DNA of 64,000 nucleotides from Phoronis australis (taxonomy: Eukaryota; Phoronida; Phoronidae): contig NMRA01000097.1 in NCBI GenBank assembly GCA_002633005.1, positions 384,686-448,685 of the forward strand, in the 5' to 3' direction. Within the stretch, counting starts at the first letter, position 1; each line of letters starts with the position of its first letter. The position numbers were made by a program, and so were the translations under genes. Shown piece after piece: positions 33,990 through 45,339 of this stretch. The notes beneath the pieces are model-generated. The model made no database searches, had not been told where the DNA came from, and worked only from the letters and a program-made list of their open reading frames with translations.

Positions 33990-35680
33990 TATTCCGATTT
34001 AAGCGTACGCATACGCGTGTTTCCCGCCATGTAAGTAGACTTGCTACTGTGTAGTTCTTGTGCCAGCTGTCGCTATCTCTAACTATTTATTATCGTGCTG
34101 CCCTTTTTTGAACGCCATTCCACAAACGTTTATGGTGGAGAAACGTCAACCTACATAGTTATTTTCAACAGAATTTGGATGGACTTGGGGCAAGATCGGC
34201 GTAAGTACTTGTGTTTCTTTATATTTACTAATTTACTTGCATTCTCTAGTATTAGTTTTCCCATGTTCTGTCAGGTGTATTCACGTTTCGAACGCATGCT
34301 ATCAGTTTATGCCTTTTGCCGTCGTCATTTTCTTGGGCGTTGTCCTCGAAATTAAAATGTTATATACATGTACACGGTATAGCATTATGCAAAGTGTAAA
34401 CTTGAACATAGCTTTTTTGTTATATTTCAGTTTACCATCTACTACGTCAACTTCTACGTATTCTACTGACAAATAAAGGAGTAAAGCCTCCGAGCCTGTT
34501 TTCTTTGCTCCAACAGTCATTAATTGATATACTTTAAACTGTGCAATTGAATTATTATACAAACGAACGTTGCAGTCAACTGAAGTGCACGAAATGACCA
34601 TTTTCTGTGAAAAGTCAGCAAACTTCTCAGTTTTACTAAATACCCAGGGTTCTGCAGAGCACGTACCAAGGCACTCCTTAACTGGAACAGGATCAGGTCA
34701 ACAGGTCAAGAAAACACCAGTCTACTTCCTCAGCACTCTAATGATTACTATAGTGGCTATCAACGTTAACATTAGTCAGTTTTCTCCTGGAAGCAGAGTT
34801 TGGAACAATTCCCCCACACACAAACATAATATAGCTTGAACTATCCTCCGACAACTACCATTCGTTATCACCCGCGACACTGGCCGAGTCATCGCAGTCG
34901 TTCACTTGCGCCTTGTTGAATGTCAAATTTTGCCACTCGCGCTTTTGAAAGCTATTATGTCCTGCTCCCCTTCGCTAAACGAAAAGGTCGCTGTACCGCT
35001 CGCTCTCTTAACCCCATTTTCAATCTGTGTTTCATAGAAGAAACGCAAAAAATTCCGAACTAATTAGTAAAATTTGATGTATTAAAGCCGTCAAAATGGC
35101 TGCCTGTTCTTCCCCGTTGCCAACGGGTTGCTAACGACGGGTACAAACGAAGCTGGTCATGTGTGCCAATTGACCAATCAGAATGCGTGTTGTCCTTATT
35201 ATTTTCCGTAACTGTTCGGCAGCCAATAAGAATGCATAAAGTAAGGCCTACAAAAAACATTTCTCAGCCGAATAACACGAAAATATCATTTTATAAATGA
35301 CAACTTCCGATAGAAGGCACAATTTCCTTCAGAACAAGCTGTAACTCATTTCGATCGGCCAAGACATCGGAGCTGTAGGCCCACGTAAATTTTGGTAATT
35401 CTGAGGGACATGTATTGGCGAAATATTACTCAAATTAAGTGAGGTTATTGACAAAGAATGTATATGCTTCTGTTTTCCACATGATTTGAGAATTTGGCAT
35501 AATTAAGTCACGTAAACTATACACTGAAGTGAATGATAAAAAGACGAAATCTGAAAATGTCCTAAAATCATCGATAGCACGATTTTGGACTGCCGTGTAT
35601 GACCGTAAATCTCTTCAGAAGTCGAGAACAATCAACTCAGTTCCCAATATTTCAACACATGCCAACATACATGTAAGACT
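33990..35680. other. Spacer or intron, nothing recognised
   Basis: No supported exon on either strand and no clear repeat family. Confidence 0.45.
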
Positions 35681-35685
35681 CTCAC

Positions 35686-35884
35686 CTTGGGCCGGGCGAT
35701 GATCATCCCTTGGTTTGACGTTGTGCCTTACAATCTCAATTTTACCGGGCGAGGAGCATTCTTTGTCGTTGAAAGTAAAGTACCAGCGATTACAACATTT
35801 GCTGCAGTTGTACCCAGCACGAACAATACCTCGGAAACGCACTCTCAGTGAAGTGAAAGAATATTGCTTCTTGAAAGTTTTTGT
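35686..35884 (-). CDS. CTHRC1-like domain, middle exon (copy C)
   Basis: The acceptor CTCTATGTTTCAG gives a phase-0 start and the donor CAAG|GTGAGA a phase-1 end (199 nt). It encodes TKTFKKQYSFTSLRVRFRG, then CSKCCNRWYFTFNDKECSSP and GKIEIVRHNVK, with an RPAQ end. This copy keeps the CC-x-RWYFTFN-x-x-ECS core best of all copies in the window, including both cysteines. The single G left at the donor joins TT of the exon at 32776-32931 to give V-GGIC. The matching N-half exon should lie between here and 40089 but was not found. Confidence 0.85.
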
Positions 35885-36498
35885 CTGAAACATAGAGCGA
35901 GTAGGTGACCTAAGAGTGTCAAACAGTGGTGCCCTCAGTCAATCTGGTTTTTGGAAAACCATGGGGATATTCCACTTAACTTTGAAGAAGAGTGCAGCTA
36001 GAAAATTATGATACCCATCAACTTAAAAAGGAACCACTTGTGGGAAGCTTCCGTGTCGTGGATGGTAGGGTTTTCTCCTCGAAAGAATAGATTTTTGTAT
36101 GTTCACCCAGCCACAACTCTCAAGTAATCTACACAAAAATTAAAGTGAGCTAACCCACAATAAAATGAGACCGAAGTGCGTGTAAAATTGTGTCAACTTT
36201 AAGATAAAACCAACTGAACACTTGATTGGTCCTCGAGATAAATGTTTGACTTTAAAGCGGCATGCCCGTGCTTACAGTCCCAAAGCAACGTTTGGATTTG
36301 AGCAGATGCCAGAACAAAAATGGTCGTATAGGATTCCTTAGAATCGCTTTCAGTGCTCGGAAACTTCCGAGTATGCGTTATGTTTTATGTATCAAGCAAT
36401 AACTCAAATTTGACGAAGAGAAAATAGAGACCATTGCCATGAAGATCACTGCCGTAAATCAAACTTGCTTTTTGACGGGCAGCACAAATTAAATACCG

Positions 36499-38078
36499 CT
36501 TTAAAGGAGAACGCCAACCAATTTAGACTGAGTAATTCTACTCGATAACAGCAACTTCAGTTCTGTTACGTTACACCAGGCGGCAGACGGAGGTTTTGAA
36601 ATTAACCAATTACGTCATAGGTTCAAGCGCAATCTGTCCAGCAGTTCACAACACGCTTGAATTCATCGTTTTGCACCAATAACAAGCTTCGATGCAAAAC
36701 CCTGACAAACACATCGAGTTCTTGAACAGACGTGTCGTTTTATTTCGATTTTTCGGATGTATAAGTTCAGTAGGCCAATTTACCAAGTACATGTACGGTC
36801 GCGGGGTTTTGAGGCTGTCCGGTGATCAATTCCAATTATTTGCCCATGGGAAAATATAGCTGTGTAATATTAAACTTGCGATTTTTTCAGTTCTAAACAC
36901 ACGAAACGCTTGTTATCGCGACCAGTGACTCGCAACCCAATCAGGCCCGACGACGGCCGGACTGAAGACATCACGAACATAAACCAGCTGGAAAAGTTTG
37001 AAACTAAACTTCAAGTCTCGAAAAGACCAAAATAGGGAGTTAAAGAAATAATGTTCGCGTGATTATTTAAGTGAAATGGCCGCGAAACTACAAATCTACT
37101 TATTCGGGGGACGCAAAGTCAGGTTCCCTTTTCACAGAACCGTCAGGTCAAAAGCTGTACAGTAACAATGATTCGTATATTGTATACGTGTATATCTCAA
37201 TAAAGACTCCCCATCTGACCATAGTACATAAAGACAAGTTATTGTTTCATAATAGCTTTCTGTCACCAAAAACTGGATTAACGTGCGCCTACACGGCCTC
37301 GATGCCCGGTAAATTAGCTGTATTGAATCTAGAGCCGGTAACGCAGTGATTTACTCAATGCTCGCTTCTCAAAATATTTGCACTCACAAACACTCCAAAG
37401 GCATTACAGATAGTATCTAATGAAACACTTTGTCTCAATTTGTTATAACCATTGGTTTGGGCGAGAATAATTCATTTTGAAACAGAGCATACAATAATAA
37501 ACGTCAACATGGTAACTTGAAATTCCGACTTAGACAAGTGCTCATGAATTTCTATTACTTCCCTGGCATGGGCTGTTTGGTAAGCCCGCTTTCTCCGGAG
37601 CTTCATTATTCGAAAAATATAACGTAGAATTGTTGTGAGGACTTGATAAGGACCTCAGGGGTCTCACAATCCCTGATTTATCCACATTATTTTGAAAACG
37701 CTTTTCCCAGTTACAGTCTGTGTGTCATAAAAGAGACAAGCACTCCTGCAGCTGACGCAGCAAGTACAACTACTATCATTTATCACATTGGTGTAGACTC
37801 ACAGTTGAACTGTGGTTTTCTTTTGACCCCAGGCCGTCCGGAGTTGCACCATATACATGTACCAACTCCGGACGGGTCTCACGACAATTTAGCGTTATGA
37901 AGCGCGAACATTACACCATAACAGCACTCACTCCGCAGAAGAAGTACTGACGTCGATGCGACGTTTACTTAACTTCCTGAAATGTTAACACGACACCTCT
38001 AGGTGAGGTAAGAACGACCGTGATGTGGATATAGACCGATTAAGACAGTGATTAATTCGGGTGTCATTCTCCTTGAAG
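36499..38078. mobile_element. MITE-like element, long form
   Basis: The ends CTTTAAAGGAGAACGCCAAC and (reverse complement of the right end) CTTCAAGGAGAATGACACCC match those of 31331-31785. The outer parts match that element in the opposite orientation. The central 1.2 kb is extra and contains a 13 bp perfect hairpin at 37834-37875. No transposase was recognised. Confidence 0.6.
37834..37875. repeat. Perfect 13 bp hairpin
   Basis: CCGTCCGGAGTTG and CAACTCCGGACGG face each other across a 16 bp loop that contains TACATGTA. Confidence 0.8.
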
Positions 38079-38079
38079 A

Positions 38080-40088
38080 CGTGTGGCGATGGAAGAGGCT
38101 ACACCTTGTCAAACATCCAAAACTTACCAACAAAGTTTCGCTGAGGCTACTGGAATTGTAATTCTTGTAGTAGTAATGTCTGATGTTAGCAACCGGGACT
38201 TCGTCACATTCTTTATAGGGCGCTGTGTTTGGGAAGAAGGTATTTTAATACCAATGTCCAATATTACAATGTACAGTGTAGATCCCTGATTTAGTTAATA
38301 CTTATGAGTTGGGAAAGCAAGATATTCCTCCATGTAAGCATGTGTTCATATACAATCGATGACGTTGATACAAACTTATCTATTGGCACATTAACAACAG
38401 TAGAAAGCAATAAATGGGCATTGCGGGCAAGCAAAGAGTTGTTACAGATATTTTAAGGTCTCTCTCTCTCAAGCATACCTAAAATCTTTAACCACGCCAT
38501 CAGTTGACTAGTGATATCGTCTGCTAGGAAGAGGACGGGTCACATTTGATGCGCAGACAATGTCTCCTTCTATCATTGAAAGGTACATGTATGGCATTCA
38601 ACAGACGTTGGTTAAATTCACACAGCAGACCACTGTTCCGCTTGTTGAGGAGGGCTTACACGTTCAATTTCTAGTGCACTGTGATATCTTGCAAAGACTG
38701 TATATTTGTGCGGTTTGGTCATACTCGCAGGAAACTAGATTTTTTGCTCTAAAGTAATTAACTATAATGGTATCATGAAGCACTAGGAGTTGGGTTCATA
38801 TTCACAGAGATTTTGCATATTGTTGATGGGACCACTTGAGTCGTTTGTTTGTTTTCACAAATAATTCCGTGGAGTGCAAGTCAAAATCTGTGAAGCAATC
38901 TTACCAGGAAAATGGGTATAATGCGAAATCGAATTCCGTGACCGCTCTTAAATATACTGTACCTGTAGCTACCGTTGCGAAAATTCCACAAGCGATGAGC
39001 CAGAGGCGGAAATTCTTTTCAAAAGTACAATAACAGAAAGTTCTCTACGGTGGGTTTGCGATATCATAAGTGGGATTCACGGTCTTTAGGCCGTAAATTT
39101 ATGCAAAGTAGTGGATAATTCAGACAAAATAACGAAAAAATCGGACAGCGCGGTATCCGATGGCAGTAACAAGGGCAATATGTGTAATTGATTGCGACAG
39201 CGCATGTGCAGAAGTGGGATCAATTAAAAAAGATAACTTATTTGTTCACGATGTATACTTGGTCGATAACCTTTTATTTTTTTGAAACGGTACCCTAGCA
39301 ACATGTGACTGACTCAGACAAAATATGAGAAAAAGAAACATAAAGATATTGAGCGGTGACCAAAAGGTTTGATTGGCAAGTTTTAAGACCGCAGTTTAGG
39401 ATCAATATCAGATGTCGCAATAATGGTAATATGTCGTTGCGCTAATGCCATCTACGTCCATATCTTCAAGTTTAACCGTTGATTCATCCCCACGCAATTA
39501 ATTATTGCAGATTATGTTGAAGTGAATGAACAGTAATAATTACATTGCTTTGTTGAAGAACATTGGCCGAGTACAAAATTGAATGCTCAGTCATAATAGT
39601 CATTGCGAACCGGGATGTTTCTCGCAGACTCAAGGAACTCATTAAAACATAAAATTACGCACGTCTTCATAGAATATCACCATGCAAAACTATCACAAGG
39701 AAAGCATGTAAGGGCGACAGCTTTTTTGCAAATATCTTACGTCTACTCCAGACAGATCTCCTATAGCAAGAGAGGTCTTTATGGCGCGAACAGTTTACCA
39801 GCTCCCGTGCCGAGACCACGGCCATTTTAACAAAGAACCTGATATGCAGTACTTCTAGTTTTGTGACACAACTTCTTTAACATAACGAAAAGTAGTTTTT
39901 CTTGCACAATGGTTGTAACAAAACAGGTACGAGATATAAATAATCACTTAGGAACTTAATGCCGCGCCCAACGCCCCATGGTCGTAATCTACTCTTGAAT
40001 TATACAAACATTAAGCAAAAGAGCTTTTATTCATAAGAATCACCTAGGGAAGCTAAGTCTCCAAATTGAAATGGTAGGAAAGACTTAC
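38080..40088. other. Intron of the PAN gene, nothing recognised
   Basis: AT-rich DNA between the Cys-rich exon and the transposon. A phase 1-to-0 CTHRC N-half exon is expected in 35885-40088 but its residue pattern was not found. Confidence 0.45.
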
Positions 40089-40200
40089 CTACGCAGACTT
40101 CCGCCTTGTTGGTGCAGTCTTTCACACAAGCCTGTCTTCCGTCTGTGCAATTGGCGATCGTGCATTCGGTGTTCGAACCAGCCTTGGCGTTGACGTTGCC
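40089..40200 (-). CDS. Cys-rich exon 2 of the PAN gene
   Basis: The acceptor GCTTTTTTCAG gives a phase-0 start, which fits the phase-0 donor of the PAN exon, and the donor TAG|GTAAGT ends in phase 1 (112 nt). It encodes GNVNAKAGSNTECTIANC then TDGRQACVKDCTNKAEVCV. Cysteine spacing is C-x4-C-x6-C-x3-C-x6-C. I do not match this to a named domain; it may be a short disulphide-bonded linker. The phase-1 end is the phase at which CTHRC N-half and FN2 exons begin, so it can lead into either. Confidence 0.7.
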
Positions 40201-41072
40201 CTGAAAAAAGCAATAATGTACGTCTACATACAAAATTCTCATGAATGGGAAAATTCTGTGAACGCTTTTATCGTTATGCGTCACCAGTTCCCGAATACCG
40301 ATTTCGACCGTTAAATATTAGAGTGCAACCCATTCAAATGCAAACCCAAGCCTGAGAGCTATGAAATTGCAAAAAAAGATAAATCTCCAGGCTAAATAAT
40401 ATTTCTACTGCCAATTGAAAGCGTTCAATCCAGGTATTGTTATGATTGAGCTCATACAAAGTGTACTTGACAGTTGACAACCAAATTGCACATTTCAGCT
40501 GAATTTCTATTCATGAAATCTAACGCCAGTGTCCTTTATCACTGTAATTTGTATTTATCGCCTACTAATTTCAAGATGCAATTTGTTTCAGTTTGCTTCA
40601 TCCTTACAAGTAACTTAGTTTGTGTTTGTGTACTTTAATTCAGTGGTTCGATAACTCTAATGCCGGCACAATGGGATGGCAATATTCAATTCTTTGAAAT
40701 TTATATATTTTTTATAAATACTGTAACACTGTTTCCCAAAATTCATTCTGCACATTCCGAATTGCTGAATGCTGTATCGTCAGCAACTCAGGCGCCGACT
40801 CCTAGGACATTACAATATCAAATGTGTTTTTTTAACAATTTCCAGGACATGCTACAAGTTCACAGGTCAGTTGCCGTTATTTCCATCTTTGCTATCTCTT
40901 TTCAAAAAATAAGTCGTTTCTTTTAAAACTGTTTCTTTTACAAGAGAAAACTTGCCACCTAACGCGCAAGTACGTACACAGTATGTGATCCGCCATGTGG
41001 GCAGTCTGGGTGAAGTATTTGTAAAATCTGCTGAAAAATGTAAGAAACTTAGGAATTCGAAGCGCATGGGAT

Positions 41073-41227
41073 AAATACAAAACGTACCTCGATTGGCGTA
41101 CACGAAGAAATATCCCACTCGACCTTATTCCGCGTATCGACCTCGACCTTCGGTCACGGTCTATACGCGGAATAATGTCTCGTGAGATATTACTTCCTGT
41201 ACGCCATTCTCGGTACGTTTTGTGTAT
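41073..41227. repeat. 155 bp near-perfect palindrome (foldback element)
   Basis: Two arms of about 76 bp meet at GACC-TTC-GGTC (centre near 41150). The left outer end reads ATACAAAACGTACC and the right end is its near reverse complement. Arms match at most positions with substitutions but few indels. It lies in the intron between the PAN exon and the Cys-rich exon. It could be a foldback transposon, and if transcribed would give a long hairpin RNA. Confidence 0.85.
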
Positions 41228-41623
41228 ATATCGCATGTAAAGACTGATCCACAAATGCGTACACGATTTAAGCAAATTTGTTTGGACTACCTCGTGCAGC
41301 TGGGCACGCATCTTGCCAGCGTAAAACCCTTTCTACGCACTCATAACGCTACATAATTCAGCGACATTATATGCGACAATAGCAGTGCGCAAACATGATT
41401 CGTATATAAATACTTTCCGGAGTCGAAAAAAATCGGAGCACGTCGGAATGGTCTCTTTCAAACGACAAGGAAGTAATATTGTTTTGGAAAGCATGTAACC
41501 ACGCGGTTAGAAAGACAATTATTTAGGAAACCGTAAACAAATAATCGGAATTGTAAACAGGGTTTGACGTGTCACAAACTGTCGCAGTCCCCAAATTACC
41601 GGTATGTCAAATCCACAACTCAC

Positions 41624-42016
41624 ATGTTCCCACATCCTTGTTACAACTTGATTTGATTTGAAGTTATACATTAGTATCTTGCTACCAAGATTTTCTCCCG
41701 GTTTCCCCGTTATTCCATGAGTCTCTATATTGTGATAACGTTCCTGGGACAAGTAACATACTCCTCCATCGTGTTCGTAAGAAGCCGAGGTGCAACCTGT
41801 TTTTCTCATGCAGTAGAGCGCACACTCAAGTTTACTTTTTGTGCCAGTGTGTTTCGCGAAGTATGACTGTGAAATCAAACCAGTTATACTTTTAGCAGAA
41901 CACGTGAGTCCCAGCGAATCGTCGCAGCAAGTTTGGATTGTTTCTCCAAATAGTGTGTCTGACTGACAAAACTTAACCAGCTCTAAAACCAACGCTGTCC
42001 AAACGGACAAAAACAT
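41624..42016 (-). CDS. Signal peptide and PAN/apple domain, exon 1
   Basis: The start was chosen at ATG 42016 because the following residues, MFLSVWTALVLELVKFCQS, look like a signal peptide. The frame is open further upstream to 42151, but that part has no signal-like start. After TCCDDSLGLTC comes a PAN-type core: KSKLECALYCMRKTGCTSAS, YEHDGGVCYLSQ and a LMYNFK end (about residues 30-120). PAN modules bind protein or carbohydrate partners in secreted proteins. The donor CAT|GTGAGT ends the exon in phase 0 after 131 codons and fits the phase-0 start of 40089-40200. A family with CTHRC and FN2 modules downstream suggests a secreted matrix protein. The real gene extent is inferred. Confidence 0.75.
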
Positions 42017-42019
42017 GTC

Positions 42020-43150
42020 ACTTGTCGTTATCAGCAATGCTACTACGCGACTGATCGCCAAAGACTTTTTCCCGGCTTTAATAATTAAAATGTCAATCGT
42101 TGATACACAAGAAACGTAACAATCTCTATTATGTTTCAAATTTGATGACAATGATCAGATAAATTAAACCTAATCAATATCCATTGCGCCACATTCTAAA
42201 ATTAAAGTAATGGAAACCTCTGAACAGATAAGAAGTAGACGGTAATTGGTATACATGTATTAATAAGTACAGTTATACACGTGTAATTTTGATCACCCTG
42301 CTTTGATACAGTATTCGTCGTATTGAGCACGATGTTGGCATGTGCACACGTAATGCAATGGATATCCAGCGCTATTATTGCTTTGGAATAAATTGAAACG
42401 GTCCACACTTCATCCCTTCACAAACTACAAGCAGAAACTTCCGCCGTTATGTGTCATAACAACCAACTTTTACCAAACCACAAGACAACTGAATTGATGT
42501 TAACGTTCTCGGAGGTTTTTAATTCAAATACCAGGAATCACATTTTTGTTTCATTTGTTACCTACTAAGTAGTGTACAGCATACTAGACGGCATACAGAT
42601 CAAGCGCATGCAATGGCAGAACCCGGATGACAGATAACAAACCATTATTGAAAATGTCATTAGTTAAATAGATGAGCTAAACATATCAAATGTGAATATA
42701 GATATTTTTTATGAGAGTATGTTAATAAAATTTGTATGGAATCACCATTACAGAGCTACGGCGAGTGTGGCATACATGGCGAAAATCGCACTTCACTTTG
42801 CAAACGAACTACATTTCCAGTAACATGGCTCCTCGTTCTCGAGGAGATTAATGGTTCTATCTTTCAGCTTAATTCAGTCTGTGAATAGCGTAGCAGCATT
42901 TACATTAACCAACTAATGATGAAAGTCAGAAAACCTGTTCACAACTCGATATCAGAAATCACAATCCCACGACCTGCTCCACCAGACAGAAAACAAATTG
43001 GTTCATACTATTGAAAAGTCAAAAGACAGACATCAATAGCCTCTTTGAAAAGCAAGCCACAGATGGCAACTGGAGCGAAATCAGTGACTACATATATAGA
43101 GTGGAATACGCTTGAGAAACGCTAAATTATGAGTTCAGAATAACTGCACT
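42020..43150. other. Upstream region of the PAN gene
   Basis: It would hold the promoter of the PAN gene if exon 1 is truly first. No TATA box or other site can be assigned with confidence. AT-rich, no exon seen. Confidence 0.35.
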
Positions 43151-43154
43151 TGAG

Positions 43155-43282
43155 TTAGTTCCGCGTGAAGACATCGTTGACCGCAATGCAGCAGCTGGAA
43201 TCCCATCACGTGTAAGCCTCGTTGCAGCTGTACGGAGAGCCTTATGTTGCAGCTTCCTATTGGAAGGTTGCAGATCCACCAA
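43155..43282 (-). pseudogene. Decayed CTHRC1-like last exon
   Basis: The acceptor GCCTTCTCAG is followed by TTGGTGGA as in the intact copies, but one base is missing before TCTGC, which shifts the frame to ICNLPIGSCNIRLSVQ. A second shift is needed to reach NEAYT, then a TGA stands where a GGA Gly codon is expected before WDSS, and a VNDVF end runs to TAA. About five codons in the middle are also gone. Two frameshifts, a stop and a deletion mark it as a pseudogene. It lies 1.1 kb upstream of the PAN start and left of a module intron fragment at 44280-44700, so it is the remnant of another CTHRC module whose middle exon is lost or far away (61901-62114). Confidence 0.7.
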
Positions 43283-44279
43283 CTGAGAAGGCGTCCTCCC
43301 CGCATATCTAGATCCGTCAGACCATTATTATCCAAAATTCATCAGGGGTATAGATAACGGGTGTAGAATTAATTTGCACTAAATGTCTTCGTTGTGAATT
43401 CATGATTAAAAGCCCATTGAGATCAATTGGAGAACTGGCCCACTGCAGTTCTTGCTTGGAGTAAACTTGTACACTTGCTTTTGAACCCTGGAGAGTGATT
43501 TGTTAAGGTTTGAGTTTGAATATTATTTTGCAGGCTCTGTAAAAACGTTAGAAAATTCATGCGAGTTTTACACAATGAATATCCAGAAAGTTAAATTGTC
43601 TTACAGCTATTGAGATAGTGTTTACACGTATGTTATTCAATTTTGTTGTCTTTATTGTAGAGTGTGATTTTAACAGTGGTTGGATATGGACGGCTACCCA
43701 GACAACACAACGCATACTTATGAATTGAGTTATCTGGGGTCAGAAACGCGTGTTTGTTGTCACAAAACATGGATTATTTGCCTATGATGCTAAGTGAAAC
43801 GATGCATCTAACAAGATTAATGAGATTAATGGCACTCTGACATAAATCCTATTATTTGGGCAAATACCATTATAGAGCCCTTCATGCTTCATATCCAACT
43901 GCTGGTTAGTTCCTACCAAGTCGGATGGTTGTTCTGTTTGTTATTTCTCTCCAGCTTCCTGTTGGCCCAACCTCAAGCAACAGTACATTCACTCGTAAGT
44001 CACTAATTAGACAAGTTTATACCTAGTAGACTCCTTCCCGTTCGTCGTTAATTGTCCTGGACAAACGATACTTCCCTTATTTATTATTTGTAGCCACAGA
44101 TGGCTTTTCTAACTGCCGATTTCTTTCGATTCTAATGATCCCTCAAACCCAAACCAATTCCTCGCCATTTCACAACTTCCCTGGGTATCAGTGGGATATC
44201 GTGTGACAATCGCCGTCTGCTTTGGGGATGAGACCCGGCGGCGAGGTACATGTATAAAGGTTATCAACGGGGCTGGTAG

Positions 44280-44700
44280 GACAGGGGCTAGTCAACACGT
44301 AGCCCCTCGGTTGGCCGGTTAGGGGCTAGAATACTTCGCATCGCTTTCTGTACCATTTCGTCTGGCCAAATCCGGCCACTGATTTTGAGTTTCACCTCGT
44401 CAAAAATACATTCCACACTTAAAACTATCATTTAAAAAAAGCGCTTCCTTTCTTCATGGATCCATTTATTTTACTTCTATACATATCTTCGATGAAGTTT
44501 AGTTATGAGAATGGGGTGATTTTGCCGAAGAATTTCAATTCCACTTTTTTAGTTCCCGTTGACTTTTTCACCGCGCGCGCCATAACCCAAAGTATGTCCA
44601 CTGAGTCACGCGCATTAGGCAATGGCTAGCGCGAGACAGAGCGAAGCGCGTGACGATGCACAGTTGGGGTCTGGATACCCATGTAGAACTGAATGAGCTT
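44280..44700 (+). repeat. Partial CTHRC-module intron copy
   Basis: Aligns with about 62215-62560 and 5030-5400: 'cggttggccggt.aggggc', 'gttcccgttgactttttcaccgcg' and 'gcattaggcaatggctagcgcgag' have clear counterparts. The middle exon expected to its left is missing. With the broken exon at 43155-43282 it forms a decayed module. Confidence 0.6.
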
Positions 44701-44989
44701 GAATGCCAGCGGTTTGACAAGTGTGTGACCTCGGCTCCAGACGTACTTATGGTTTGGGTACATGGCGGATACTGGAATTACATAACACTAGACTTGGTAC
44801 TACTCCAACAGGACTGGAGGTGTTATTGATGTAAACAGATGGGATTTACAATGGTTAAGACCTAGATGGAAATGTATCCCATATCGCCGTGAAGCCTGGT
44901 GCGGTAAAGCTCGAAAGTAACGCGTCTAACACATGGAAGTGTCCTCATATACATGTAGCGCGCAACCATTTTGGTGGGTAAAATAATAG

Positions 44990-45082
44990 TAATAAAATTT
45001 AGGTACCAAGTAAAACAAAACAATAAAAAACAATAATAAAAAACAAAAAATAATAATGATAAAAAATAACAACAATAATCAA

Positions 45083-45130
<48 letters not shown>

Positions 45131-45180
45131 TAATAATGAAGTAATAATAAATAATAATGATAAAAAAACTTTGGATGTCA
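44990..45180. repeat. AAT-rich simple repeat
   Basis: It contains a (TAA/AAT)n run at about 45082-45137 within an A-rich stretch that gives a false Ile-rich open frame on the minus strand. Confidence 0.95.
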
Positions 45181-45339
45181 CTGTTGACATTTTATTCGAC
45201 TTTCCTTGAAAGATACGGAGATACTGTACTCACCCTTGGATATGTTGTTTGTTAGGCCTTTTCAAGTACTTCGTCACCGGCCCTAACCCTACCATGTTTA
45301 TCTACGCTTTTGACCGGCATACTTCCTTCCGAACAACAC

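Noticed and set aside
40892-41311. 139-codon minus-strand frame
   Set aside because: It runs through the 155 bp palindrome and shows no domain. The frame is a by-product of the inverted repeat.
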